DNA of 64,000 nucleotides, from assembly GCF_001625305.1 (NCBI RefSeq), contig NW_017803841.1, positions 147,845 to 211,844 on the forward strand. The letters run 5' to 3'. Under the pieces are notes generated by a model that saw nothing but the letters and a program-made list of their open reading frames with translations, did no database searches and had not been told where the DNA came from. Shown piece by piece: positions 11,841 through 22,889 of this stretch; position 1 is the first letter of the stretch, and each line of letters begins with the position of its first letter. A program made the position numbers and the translations under genes. The DNA is from Branchiostoma belcheri (lineage: Eukaryota > Chordata > Leptocardii > Amphioxiformes > Branchiostomatidae).

Positions 11841-12221
11841 TTATCTGCCAGAGTTTTGAACCTCTCCGTCTTTGGCGTCTTGCTGCAACATATGATCCCA
11901 TGGCAGCAGTTCTCTTCCGAAACTGAGAGCGATTCCATCGCATATGTCAAGTTTGGGCTCCGGACCACACTCTGGACACTGAAATCCACTGTCGTAGTTG
12001 ATGTCCAAGAGGTTCAGAAAACTGTACCAAGCCAGGCGGAACTTGTTGTATGTCAGCCGGGTGTGGAAGTCGATAAATACCGCATGTCTCATGTGCTTGT
12101 AGAATGTTTGGTGGTAGTCAAACAGCGTCATTCTGACAGCAGGTCTATCATTACAAAAGAGGAATTCCCTGCTTGACTGGAGCCGCTGCTGTTTGAGCCT
12201 GGGTGTGAAAATGTACACCAA
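11841..12221 (-). CDS. CPxCG-motif exon of mobile-element-like protein
   Basis: The frame contains NDRPAVRMTLFDYHQTFYKH, then RLTYNKFRLAWYSFLNLL, then FQCPECGPEPKLDICDGIAL. A C-x2-C zinc-like motif followed by P-x-x-x-x-CDG is common in transposon-derived proteins that precede an RNase H-like core (inference from pattern; no search done). A related frame just upstream (12228-12422, KWYEQVEHAILFVL) is separated by a stop codon. Same orientation as the GHTHED exon and the 15.4-15.8 kb segment. Confidence 0.4.
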   Translation of the reverse strand: MVYIFTPRLKQQRLQSSREFLFCNDRPAVRMTLFDYHQTFYKHMRHAVFIDFHTRLTYNKFRLAWYSFLNLLDINYDSGFQCPECGPEPKLDICDGIALSFGRELLPWDHMLQQDAKDGEVQNSGR

Positions 12222-12548
12222 AGAGGTTTAACATCCTTTTAAGACGAACAAAATAGCGTGCTCCACTTGTTCATACCATTTTGCACAAGTCAAACGGGGC
12301 AGTAGGCTCAATACATGTCGCAATCTGTATCCAAAAAGAAAACTCTGTTGTTTCTCTGCGGTGCTTACTGAAGTAGACAAATTTGTTTGTCTCTTCCCTC
12401 TTTTTTCAAGCAAGAAAGTCATTCATAGATGTGAAATGATGAGTAGAACTAGCATGTTTTACAATATGTGACTCTTCGAGATGCCGCAGCATTGTTGTTA
12501 TGTGATGTAAGACATGATCACATGTTGGGTGGAGACATATCGCGTTCT

Positions 12549-13740
12549 TTACTCTGACCGCTGCATCATCCTGTTGTTGCTTATGGACTCAACTTGGGTA
12601 ATCGCCTTCCTCATGTGCAACATTGGGTGTATTTCCGGGCTCTCTGGCGTGTACTCCTCCATCGACTTGTTCAGCTTCTCGTAAAGGTCTTTGTTCCTCA
12701 CGCCCCTCGCCACCTGCTTCTGGCGGAGTTTACCCGAGATGCTGGTAGGGCCGGTAGCTGTTGCTCCACGGCTAACGTTGGCGATTTGTATCACCTCACC
12801 TGCCGACAGGGTCGTTGGCTCTCCATCACTGATTTCTGATTGCTTGAGTTGAAACTGATCCCTGGCATGTTCTTCCCTGTATGCCACTCAGTGAACAACC
12901 AGGACACTTGCAGTGTTGCCATGGGCAGTCCTTCCTGTGTCCCTTCAGTTTCACACTAACTCCATGAACCTTGCAGCGCTTGTAAGTATACCCAAGTGTT
13001 TTCAGTATGATCTGCTTGGAGATTAGATATCAGCGTATTGACGCAGGTAACTGACTCTTGAACACTCAAGTCTTTCCTTTGTAGAGACTTCCTCTGCCGC
13101 AGAAAAGAGGTGGTGGCTTAGGCGCAGCGCGAACAGAGTAAAAGGACGCCGCCTGCTTTCAAGCCGTACTCGTCCCGTGTAGTCTCGTTGACCTCCTGCA
13201 TTGTGTCCATGATGGTGCTGTAGTTGTCGAGAATGCTCTGCAGTGCTGCTGTCCCTGCAGTCCAGCGTGTAGGACACAGAGGCTTGACCCTACCACTTGA
13301 TTTGTCGTTTCCAGCAGCCAGTTGATTGAACAGGGTCTTCCGCTTTGGTGAGTAAAGTTCATTGGCCGATCAATTTGTCTTGCATCTCGAGTGGCCACTA
13401 ATCTGTCTGCAGGTGTCATGTTATCAGCACCATTATAAGCCTGTCACCGGCACAGCTGTAGAGGAATGCCTGTCCGCGGCACAGCTGTAGAGGAATGCCT
13501 GTCCGGAGGAGGTTGTCTTTGATCGCTGTGGGTGATAGCTTGTATAGTCCAAGACTGCCTCGGGGAACTCAGTATTACCCGATCATACTTAAAGTGCTCC
13601 TTTCAAAAGATTTTTTTCCACTTTTGTCAAAGCGCCTGCAAGCTTCACACCACAATAATTTGGATTTCCCTTGTCTTATACATGTGCGTCGTGGGTTCCT
13701 TCATCCAGACATTCTCATTACTCATCGGAATACAGTGACT
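12549..13740 (-). mobile_element. hAT-like element with DM-like zinc motif, copy A
   Basis: Two coding traces are visible. Upstream (about 13060-13290) is a frame reading VKPLCPTRWTAGTAALQSIL, then DNYSTIMDTMQEVNET, then DEYGLKAGGVLL. This is the CPTRW...L..NY block of hAT/ZMYM1-type transposases. It then shifts frame into ALRLSHHLFSAAEEVS. Downstream (about 12549-13015) is a DM-like motif: KRCKVHGVSVKLKGHRKDC, PWQHCKCPGC. A 2-base deletion relative to copy B disrupts it before REEHARDQFQL. The tail has TLSAGEVIQIANVSRG and GVRNKDLYEKLNKSMEEY. The whole block matches 44500-45760 with a few percent difference. Near 13450-13500 a 29-bp block (CAGCTGTAGAGGAATGCCTG core) is duplicated in this copy only. 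Confidence 0.7.
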
Positions 13741-14816
13741 GCATAAAACAAAATCATGATATATTTGTAATATCAGTGGACTTAAGTGTAGAGAATGCAT
13801 CGATCGGAAGACTATGACTTTGTCCATTCTGTTCAAACGAGATAGAAGATGAATGCGTCACTTTTCTATATTTTTCTACACATTGTTCACGATACGATAG
13901 CGCACAAACTGTTTAACTTTATTTCTACCTTCCTATCAGAATTTTACCTAACGAAAGTCGGTACATAAATCTATATCACTGTAATCACCATGATGGGGCG
14001 ACAACCTCTGCGGCTGCTCATGTTGAAGCCCTTCTCGTAGAATGTGCTGAGAAGATCGAAGTATCGATGCCTTCTGCTCCCATCACTGATTTTTCTACTG
14101 GGTGTTGATCGTCATCCTCTGGTGCAGCATGACGTACTCCCTCTGGTGGACTTATGGTGTGAGAAGTCCTTTCAAGGTTTTGGGTGGCTCTTTCTCCAGC
14201 TCCTCATTCCGGAAGGCTATCACCTCCTCGCCAACCAACCCGAGCAACATAAAAACACAGCTTCTGTGATATCTGAGGCTAACGTGGATATGTGGGTCAG
14301 TTCGAATTGACGAAGTATGCCAGTCTGTGTACCTGAAGGATGTATTTTCCTCCAATCAGGGGCCGAGCAACATAACTGTCATATCCGTCTGTGTCGATAT
14401 AGCATGTCCAGATTGTTCATATCTGCACTCCTTCATTGTAGCATGAATAATGCTAACAAAGCCTAAGATTTATGCACCTGACTTCTAAGTGTACTTGCCA
14501 GCTTTTCCCTCTCGTATAGGTCCTGTACTGTGCTGCAGGCTTCTGCCGTTTCATCATCACCATGCAGCACCGCTGCTGTACGTGTGTACGCAAGCCACGC
14601 AATATAAATCTCCTCCTCCATGAGTTTAAGCAGCTTGAGGTATATGCCTAGGCTGAAGTGTAGACCAGATATCACTTTGACCATCTGATGGCAATTTACA
14701 ATCTATAGTCATATAATGTTCATTAAGTGATTTACCAATTGCATACTAGCTACCCACCTTTGTGTCTCCAATTCTTCCTCTTCTCACAGCCAGGCGTCTA
14801 CCTGTCGTCTCTGCAG
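13741..14816. other. dispersed repeat; minus-strand traces unresolved
   Basis: Minus-strand frames at 14152-14355 (ending FRNEELEKEPPKTLKGLL) and 14463-14684 (containing EEEIYIAWLAYTRTAAVLHG) are open but not recognised. The block at 14411-14520 recurs at about 49921-50035 (shared core GCTAACAAAGCCTAAGATTT), so the region belongs to a repeated element. Confidence 0.4.
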
Positions 14817-15187
14817 AGCGTCGTCTTGTTGTGTACGCTGCTCGTCTTGTGTACGCTGCCCGTCTTCTTGTTGTGTACGCTGCCCGTCTTCTTGTTGTGT
14901 ACGCTGCTCGTCGTCTTGTTGTGTACGCTGCTCGTCGTCTTGTTGTGTACGCTGCCCGTCGTCTTGTTGTGTACGCTGCTCGTCGTCTTGTTGTGTACGC
15001 TGCTCGTCTTGTGTACGCTGCCCGTCTTCTTGTTGTGTACGCTGCTCGTCGTCTTGTTGTGTACGCTGCTCGTCGTCTTGTTGTGTACGCTGCCCGTCGT
15101 CTTGTTGTGTACGCTGCCCGTCGTCTTGTTGTGTACGCTGCGCGTCGTCTTGTTGTGTACGCTGCGCGTCGTCTTGTTGTGTACGCG
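14817..15187. repeat. 24-bp minisatellite, open in several frames
   Basis: Tandem units close to GTCGTCTTGTTGTGTACGCT plus GCTC (24 bp), with some 15-bp shortened units. Because the unit length is a multiple of three and lacks stop codons in most frames, long open frames appear on both strands (for example QRTQQDD and AAYTTRR repeats). I treat them as artefacts of the repeat. Variation between GCTC, GCCC and GCGC suggests unit-level homogenisation. Confidence 0.9.
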
Positions 15188-15399
15188 TTTTTTGCGACAA
15201 TTATTGTGGCGTGGCGGAGAGGATCTCGTGTCTGTCTCCCTGCGATACGTCGGGCGCTTCTTAGGCTTAGATGTCGTTCCAAAGATCTCCCAGGTGTTTG
15301 TCGACACGCTTCGTTAACGGGGGCTCGTCCTGCAAGTCTCGGACTATAGGGGCTTCGGCGTCGCTTGCCTGACCTGGTGATGTCTCAAATATGTCCACA

Positions 15400-15841
15400 T
15401 GATGTGGTACCTTAAAATAAGTGAGTGGCTTGTGCCACTGGTACTTAATTGTGGTATTTTTAGTTTTGGGAACTCCCTCTTCCATATTTCCATGAATCTA
15501 GTCTCTTTCAGTGCATCCTTGTCCTCCCAGTGGTCTTCTCTATATATTTCGAAGATGTCTGCTTTTGTGGCGCATTGCGGGAGGTGGACATTCTCGCTGC
15601 ATGGCGTCCCCGAATCTTTTGGCGTAGCTCTCGAGCCAGCCTTTTGCCATCAGGTACTTTTTGGAGTGGTACACCATTCCTGTTCGGACACTTTCTCTTC
15701 TCTAGCCTCGTACTTCTTTTTGATCTGATAGAATCTAAAGAAATAATAAATGATAAGAAGACATGACAAGAGACTGCAGTGGACATGGGTGACGAACCCC
15801 TTGTAACGTTCTGGATACATTGTCTTGGCGATATAGTACAA
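15400..15841 (-). pseudogene. transposon protein fragment (TK..Y..F..IWK..FP block)
   Basis: One minus-strand phase, overlapped by two others, reads SENVHLPQCATKADIFEIYR, then ALKETRFMEIWKREFPKLKI, then PQLS. The pattern 'HLP-x-x-x-TK-x-x-x-F-x-x-Y...F-x-x-IW-x-x-x-x-P-x-L-K/V-I' is seen in transposon-derived proteins that also carry the GHTHED block, which here lies about 5 kb downstream. The usual Cys-x-x-Cys that should follow is replaced by TSGTSHSL, so the copy is damaged. Reading requires switching frames from the upstream part (KKYEAREEKVSEQEW). Confidence 0.45.
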
Positions 15842-15989
15842 TACCCCTTAGTATTTACGAGTATTGAGTGTTATATCCATCACAGAAAACATGTTTAACG
15901 AGGTTTCCTGTATATCTGAGTTCTAAAAGCCAGTATTTACCTGGATTAACCAGACTAACTCGTGAGTTAAGAAGACGACAATTAAACAA

Positions 15990-16240
15990 AATGCCACCCA
16001 CCTCTATGTCTGCCAGGTACCCTTCCAGCCAAGCTGGATTGTGCCCCTCATCGTCAAAAAGACGGTAAGGGCAAAGGCTGAAATGTGAAAGATCTTCGAA
16101 TGGACTGCTGCCGGGCACGTCCCAGATGGCGTCTTAGTTGGTGGGACTTTTGGCATGGTTGTGACGGGCGAGGTAGATTGAGTGGCCCTCCTATCTGTTG
16201 TCACAGTGAAGGCAGCTGTGCGTGTTTTCTTTCGCAATAC
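15990..16240 (-). pseudogene. decayed C2H2-like zinc finger exon
   Basis: One phase reads HSCLHCDNR, stop, EGHSIYLARHNHAKSP, stop, DVPGSSPFEDLSHFSL, LFDDEGHNPAWLEGYLADIE and then a GTGGGT donor. C-x2-C followed by H-x6-H resembles a single C2H2 finger. Two in-frame stops show that it is not functional as it stands. It probably precedes the 15.4-15.8 kb segment in the same element. Confidence 0.35.
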
Positions 16241-16639
16241 AATAGTGTAACAATTGGTCTAAGTATAACACTAGAGTTCCCCGATGCCATACCTTGGCCA
16301 AATGCTGTTAATCTTTATGACTGGCAAATCATAGATTATTGCCATTATTGTGCAAATAGGATCCACATTTTCAAGAATTATATCAGTTTATGACATTCCC
16401 AACCGAAAACGAGTGTAATACTTAAGGGTTAATGACCCGCCCGAGGTGAATATGGTGTGATAAAGCCTTGTCAGTTGCTATAACCACCGAATAAAGTCAC
16501 CAAGTGAGCGCAGCGAACCGGGGTTTATAGTCTGACCAGGACAACACAGGACAGAAGACAGTGGAGAGCGGTGGAGGCCCGCATCGTCGACAGATGACTA
16601 CAGCGGCGAAGATGATGATGATAACGGCATCAGGCAGCT

Positions 16640-17514
16640 TTTCCCTGGCTAAAAAAACAACTGTCATTTAAGGCACGTAAAGCGGTGTACAGCTTAAAAT
16701 CTCTTACCCGTTCCTGTATCCCTAAAGTGTCTACTGAGAATATTTGATATTTATGGTATATATGAAGCCAATGATTCTGCGAAATTTGGGGCAAAGAAGC
16801 CATAAATGACAATTCACCAGTTGAAATTACTCACCTTCGTTACTTTAAGAATATATTAGGGGTTTTTAGAAATAGTAGTAATTTAGCATCTAGGGCTGAA
16901 TTGGGCAGACTGCTATTAGATATAGATATTTCACTACGTATTACATAAATTTCATATTTGCTCCGACTTGTACTAGATGGATTGTAATAGACATCCGTTG
17001 CAAGCCGATGCTCTTCTGTTTCAACAAAATGCGCATTGTCAGAGAAGAACCTTGCTACAACGTTTGGAAGAAATATTAGATTCTAGTGGATATTCTTATT
17101 TGTTCTATTCATGTAACTCTACTTGTGACATCAAAACTGTATGCACCATGTTAAGGTTAAGGATTTCTGATATGTATAAACAAACTATTTCCCACAAGTT
17201 AAATATTGATTCTGGTAAGCTAAGGTTCTGCAAAAAATTAAAACAACATATTCTATGGAAGAATACCTGGACTTTCACAATCGCTCTGCAATAAGTAAAT
17301 TACGAATGTGCACACCCTCTCGAAATTGAGAGAGGGCGGTACAAGAAGCTCCAAGTGTATGAACGAATGTACGTTGAACATTGTACATTGTACGTTGAAT
17401 ACGGTGGAAGACGAAACGCATTTTATCTCAAATTGTACCCTCTATAGCAATGAGCTAAATGGACTCTTTGACTTAGCCTACAAATTCTACCCAAACTTTC
17501 ACACATACAAATGA
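16640..17514 (+). pseudogene. degraded LINE ORF2 C-terminal region
   Basis: Reading through several stops and shifts on the plus strand gives WLKKQLSFKARKAVYSLKSL, then EITHLRYFKNILGVFRNSSN, LASRAELGRLLLDIDISLRI, and finally VEDETHFISNCTLYSNEL. These blocks are the post-polymerase region of an invertebrate LINE: 'HxRFxKxILGVxxxxSNxAxxxELGRxPL' and the terminal H-x4-C knuckle. It is the same family type as 5560-5976. No full frame survives. Confidence 0.7.
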
Positions 17515-18589
17515 AAACTACCCTCCTCTTAACATCCGAAAACCCACAAATTACAGAAAAAGTGGAATCCTTTGTCTTCCTCTGTCTTCAAAAAAGAAGC
17601 CAAGCCCAGTAGTTTTTACTAGTAGTTTCTTAGTAGTTATCAGTACTTCTATTACTAATTGTATGTTTTTATACCATATGTTTCTTCTGTTCCTGCAATT
17701 AGCCCTCGGGCAAGAATTTGCAATAAAACAATTATTATTGATTCAATCACGCAATTTTCCTGGGTTACAAATACAAACAGTTGTAGTAAAATGCAAAAAA
17801 AATTCTCTCTTTAGATGCGTCGACGAATTAAGGTTATACAGCCAGGTAATGAGGTACACAAGAAAATAGTTTCTGAAGGAACTAGACATATTTTGAAAAC
17901 TTTCAGGGTTCAGACGTTTCAAGTAGGATCCACTACTTTTCGTTAGTGAGTGTCTCTTCGGAGGCCATTGAAAAGTTCCCCAACCGAAGCTTCCCTGATT
18001 TCTCAGAACTTTCCACTACAGCCAGAATTTATCAGGTGCACGTACTGAGGTTGGCTTATGTATGACGTCAGACATGCCCTGTCGGACGTTGACCGGACAG
18101 GTAACTTTGAATGAACCTCCTGCCTTATTTTGTCATAATGTAGACTTCACCTGCTACGCCAGAGAGTTCAGCTAAATTTTTGACCGGACAAAAACTTTGA
18201 GTAACCATAGTAAAAGGGGGTGCCGGCAAGACTATCGTGTTTATAGACAGACCATTGGATAGACCGGTGATCGTTGGAATATGTACACGTCAAGTAAAGT
18301 AAAATCCTACAAATATTGTCATTCCACCTCGAAGTACACAAGCTTTAAAAAGTAGTAAAAATCCATGGAAAGAGAATAATTCCCATGCATCCGAAAATCT
18401 TTACAAGTTGAAGGTCTCCAGCATCGGGCTTAAACTCTGTCCAGACTGCCGACAGTCTTCTGATGTTTGCGGTCTAAAGTCCACAAGTTATTTTTGCCGT
18501 TCGGTGCAAACAAGTGGACCAACCTACCTGGATGTTTATCGCCGATTTGATTGACGTTTGATTGTAACGGCAGTTTCCTCACCATGGTA

Positions 18590-18710
18590 ACGGCGTCATG
18601 TTATATAGCCGGGTCCTGACGCTGTGGGCAGTTCGGCGGGGCTTCGGCCCGGGCCGGCGGACGGAACAGGGACGGGCGGGACGCGCTTTCTCATGGACTT
18701 AGTTTAGTGT
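18590..18710 (+). promoter_or_regulatory. possible CpG-rich promoter region
   Basis: A short GC- and CpG-rich island (GGCTTCGGCCCGGGCCGG) in AT-rich surroundings, with TATATAG about 20-30 bases before it. It could be the start of the upstream non-coding exon of the LRR-Roc-COR gene. There is no direct evidence of transcription. Confidence 0.25.
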
Positions 18711-21700
18711 TACCTGGGGTACAACTACACATAGGGACGCCTGTTGGGGACACTCTTGCCCCCCAGCCCTACTTTGTGTGGGAAAGCGCTTTCTACCAGA
18801 CTTATTATGGTATTGTCTGGGTTAGAGACTAGAGGAATCGCGCGACCAGCCCTCCGGCTCTACTTTGTGTTGTAACTGTCGTGGACTTATTTTGCTTGTC
18901 TGTGTAAGTTTCAAGCGGGTTTCCGCAGACATTGGATTTCCGTATTGGACAGTGACCAGGACTCTTGCCTCTGTAGATCAAAACAAAAGACTTAACCGTC
19001 ACCCGTACATATCGTCGTTGAATGGACGATTCTCGACACCACCTTGATGAGGCATTTTACCACGGAACTGAAAACTTTGTGAGGTTTTCTCAAAGTTTTC
19101 AAGCCTTCTGACTCTTGTACATAAAACGTGAGTACATGCTCTGTTTACATCTATAGTATTGTATTGTGTACTGGGTAATGTACCATACATTTTTAGGATG
19201 TACAGAAACGCGACATGAAAGAGAGTCAAGTAAAAAATGTAGACCAATGCATTCATTACTTTGTCACCGCAAAGTCGCAATTTGAAATGTGAGCCTTAGA
19301 TAAAACATAAGTTTTTTTTTTAATTGCTAGTGAAGGCTTCATGTACAGTACATTACGAATGGCCAAAAGTGCAAACTCCGTAGCCTCTACGAAGTCTCTC
19401 ATCCCCACTACGTTGAGCACAGTAATTACGTTGGTTTGCGTGATGGTCTAAGGAGACTTTGTAGAGGGTATGCAGAGAATACATACCATACTGTAGGTAT
19501 GGCTCTTACAGTATACTCCTTCGCACATTTGACATGGCAGTGTCGACGTCATTGTCACATGGCACAGCCGCATGCTTTTGTTCAACATCATTCTTATGAC
19601 GTCAATCTATCAGATAGTTGCTATGGGGGAAGTTATCGTTGCTATTAAACTGCCTAAGCTGACTTGTTGGTTAGGCAACAAGTAAGTGTTGTTCGGCTTG
19701 TACGTGCTCTTCTTACATCTAGTATTGTATTGTGTACTAAGTAGCAAGTTGTCATAAAATTGTCACTGTTCCGTAACAGTGCAGCAATTGACCTTTCCTG
19801 ATCGAACACGTCGACCCCCCCCCCCCCCGTCCTATTTCGAACACCTTGGTCAAAATTAGCGCGGGGAATCTATGAGTTGATGTCTGCTTGATAAATACTC
19901 CATAATGTTTTACCGGTGAAATTGAATTTGTGACTTCGGTGGCAATTTCAAGTTAACCAAAGACGTTTTGTCATTCTTGTATTTGTTTATGAAGCTCTCA
20001 TTATTGTTTATTACAAGGCCCTTTAGAAGTTGCGCACTTCCCCGTGAGCACCCGAGCTGTTTTCTTCCAGTTTGGCTTTTTTTCTGGGCTTGTTTGTAGC
20101 CGCGATGCATGCAGCAAATGCCGTGGAAAACCTGTCACAGATAAACATACTCTGCGTGACACATGCGTGAGTCAGCAACTGGGCACTCTTGTCTGACCAC
20201 CATGTGATGTTATGCGGCGCATCCCGCGTCCGCATTGAGCGAAAACATTTTGCTCTCATTAAACTAACCTTGTCCCCTCCTCAAATAAGTTTTACTCTGT
20301 GGATGTGTACTTCAACGAAGATAGCGTGACCCTTTTTTGGGGCTACTGAGAGAGTTTTTCGCTGCCGAAAACTCGACCCTATAAACGGACATTCTGGTGG
20401 CGGTGGCCTGCGCGGTCCTTCCCGCTCTGATTTTGACCGAGGTGTTCGAAATAGAACAGGGGGCGGGGCTTACGGTGTTCGACCGGAAAGATCCATTACT
20501 TTGTCAAAGCAAAGTCATTGTTTGGTCAACTTGGCATCTACATCTAAGGCTTGAGTATTTTTGTGTTGGTATTCTTTAGTTTAGTAGGATGAATAAAGGA
20601 GAAGAAGTCTGGTACCGGTGACCAGACCTAATTAGCTGCCGTTTCTGGTGACTGCATTATGTGACAAACGTTTACCGATCGCATCGATCCTCACGTGGCG
20701 CAGCCGCGTGTGTTTGTCCAACACCATTCTCATGACGCCAATGTGCCAGATAGTTGCTATGGGGGGAGGTTAGCCTAGCTCAGTGTCTTCAAGAACATCT
20801 TCTGAGAGATTTGCTTGCGATGTTAGAGTTTTGAAGTACACGGGGTGTTAGGGCAATGTTTGCAAACAGGTCTGTCCACCTGGTGGTTTTATCAGCTTTT
20901 GCGTGATGGCTTTGCAAACAGCACACTAGCTGCCTTGTAAATGTGATCCTAATTGGATACTATGCTATTAATTGGACACTGTCCTAGCGGCTGCCTTGAC
21001 GGTGTGACACTGTCTTGTAGCCACATCTGCTTGGAGGTTATGTAAACATCAGCTTTACCCACCGTGGCAAGAAAATTGAATGAGAATATGGTTATATATA
21101 GTCCTGTTTAATACCCAAGGCATGTTCAATATAACAGTTACTCAAGGAACTGGATAAATTTTAAAAGGCTAAAAGCTGTATTTCTGAGAGTCATGATGTT
21201 TGATGTTTAAAGTCCACAAGTTGTTTGGGCAATGTTTGCCAACAGGTCAGCTCACCTGGGGGTTTTATGTTTTGAGTGATGGGTCTGCAAACAGCAGTCT
21301 CCAAGCAGAAGTTTGGTCTTCGGTATATTTTTTGCGGCTTTTAATATGGTTTTTATTTGGCGTCCTTTATTGCTATTCATTTTCGAGCCACTACTTCGGG
21401 TAGTATACTGGATACTGTCTTGCCGATTTGATACTGCCCTTCTCTTCTATTTGGATACTGTCTTGCTAATTGGGTACTGTGAATTGTGATTTGATCACGT
21501 GGTTCAACTTTGAACAGAGCGGGCTTTACAGCCATGACCCTTTAATCTGTCTGGACAAAGTGCAGGTCATCGTTCCTGAAGCGCGCGTTTGTTTTTACTC
21601 TTTACCGGGAAAAATGCAGTCACATGGAGAGTGACGTTTACCTGGTGTGTTACCGTTTTTACCGCGTTTGTTTTACCCATACCGTTTATACCCACAGTCA

Positions 21701-22179
21701 CATAGTCTGTCGTTTCGTTGGTATCTTGGGTCTTTTTACTAGATTAAGTTCAAGTCAATCATTCAGTTTCGCTGGCCATGTGTTAACGTTTAATTACCGC
21801 GTATGTTTTTATCCAATCGGAAACTGTAGCCACATAGAGACTGGCGGTTGTTACAAATGACTGAAATGAGCCTTTTTACTAGTTCACGTCAACCCCATCT
21901 AGTTCATGGGACTTATGCAACAGCTGCTTGTCCATCTGGAATTCCATTGTTGCCAGTTAAAGCTATTGTCATGGCAGCTAGGTGGTTACGTGTTAAATGG
22001 TGTCTAATAAATACAAGACACAACAAAGGACAAGAAACAGTGGATTTGACTTCTATATCTATCTGACGGATATGTGCATCAGTCAAATAGAGCTAGAAAT
22101 GCTCCGTGCCTTCGATATGTGTTTTAGTTGGTAGTAAGATTTTAACATTGTCATCAAAAGACACCATGCAACAATAAGT

Positions 22180-22330
22180 GGGTCTGTGTGACGAAACGAC
22201 AGAGTGCTAAACTCGGAACCAAGAGGTCCGGATTTGAGTTCCGACATGCTACCTTGTGCCCTTGGGAAAGGCACTTTACACGACTTTCCTTACTTCGCTC
22301 TGGTGGAAATGAGTATTGTATTGTCCACTG
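22180..22330 (+). repeat. tRNA-derived SINE fragment
   Basis: Contains GACGAAACGACAGAGTGC (box A-like) and a degenerate box B (GGATTTGAGTTCCG), followed by CTTGTGCCCTTGGGAAAGGC and ACTTTACACGACTTTCCT. The same GGGAAAGGCAC core appears in reverse at 26700-26945, supporting a dispersed SINE family. Confidence 0.65.
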
Positions 22331-22889
22331 TGTTGATGGCGGCATTAATATAAGTTGAAAAATATTAGTTCCTACCCCACAAAAAATATCGAGGGTGGGC
22401 TCCGAAAGACATCAGTGATCCTGTGGCAATTCAGTTCTACATTGAATTTGTTAAACTGTACTTGGATCACTTTTAAATATACTAAATCCAAAAAGAAAAG
22501 AGAAATCTTACCTACCAACCCTGAAATGGGAAACAGTATGTTTCTGAGACCTTATGCAACGGTTGCTTGCCCTTTAGGTCTTTGTTGGTGTCGGTGAAAT
22601 CTTTTGCTATGGCAAACCAGTGATTGACAGAGGGGAGACTGTTAAAATCGTGTCTAATTAATGAAAGTGAAATGTATTAAAACTGTCACGGCCGCCACAT
22701 AGGTCTTGATTATGCTAATCGTTTAAGTGGGTTGAACCCTCTAATGAGACGCCAAAACAAGAACTAACATATTAAAAGGGATGTGGTAGATGAAACTATA
22801 TCAGACATCAGATAGCTATAATTGTATTACAAGTATTTGTTGTTGTTTTTTTCATTACAGACCTCCCCCCTTCGACACTTCTAATCACC

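Larger units (their letters stand above)
17515..22860. other. non-coding region upstream of the LRR-Roc-COR gene
   Basis: No protein-coding exon is supported. A diverged duplication links 19556-19640 and 20693-20770 (shared core CAGATAGTTGCTATGGGG). Another pair is 19145-19195 with 19715-19745 (GTATTGTATTGTGTACT). A poly-C tract lies at about 19816-19828. The 3' splice acceptor at 22860 shows that at least one upstream non-coding exon of the downstream gene lies here or beyond, but I cannot place it. Confidence 0.5.

Noticed and set aside
14727-15349. Long overlapping frames of 138-196 residues on both strands
   Set aside because: All come from the 24-bp minisatellite, whose unit is a multiple of three and lacks stops; no start context or domain supports any of them.
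18865-19047. Plus-strand frame after the CpG-rich block
   Set aside because: Short, no domain; region looks like non-coding upstream exon or flank.
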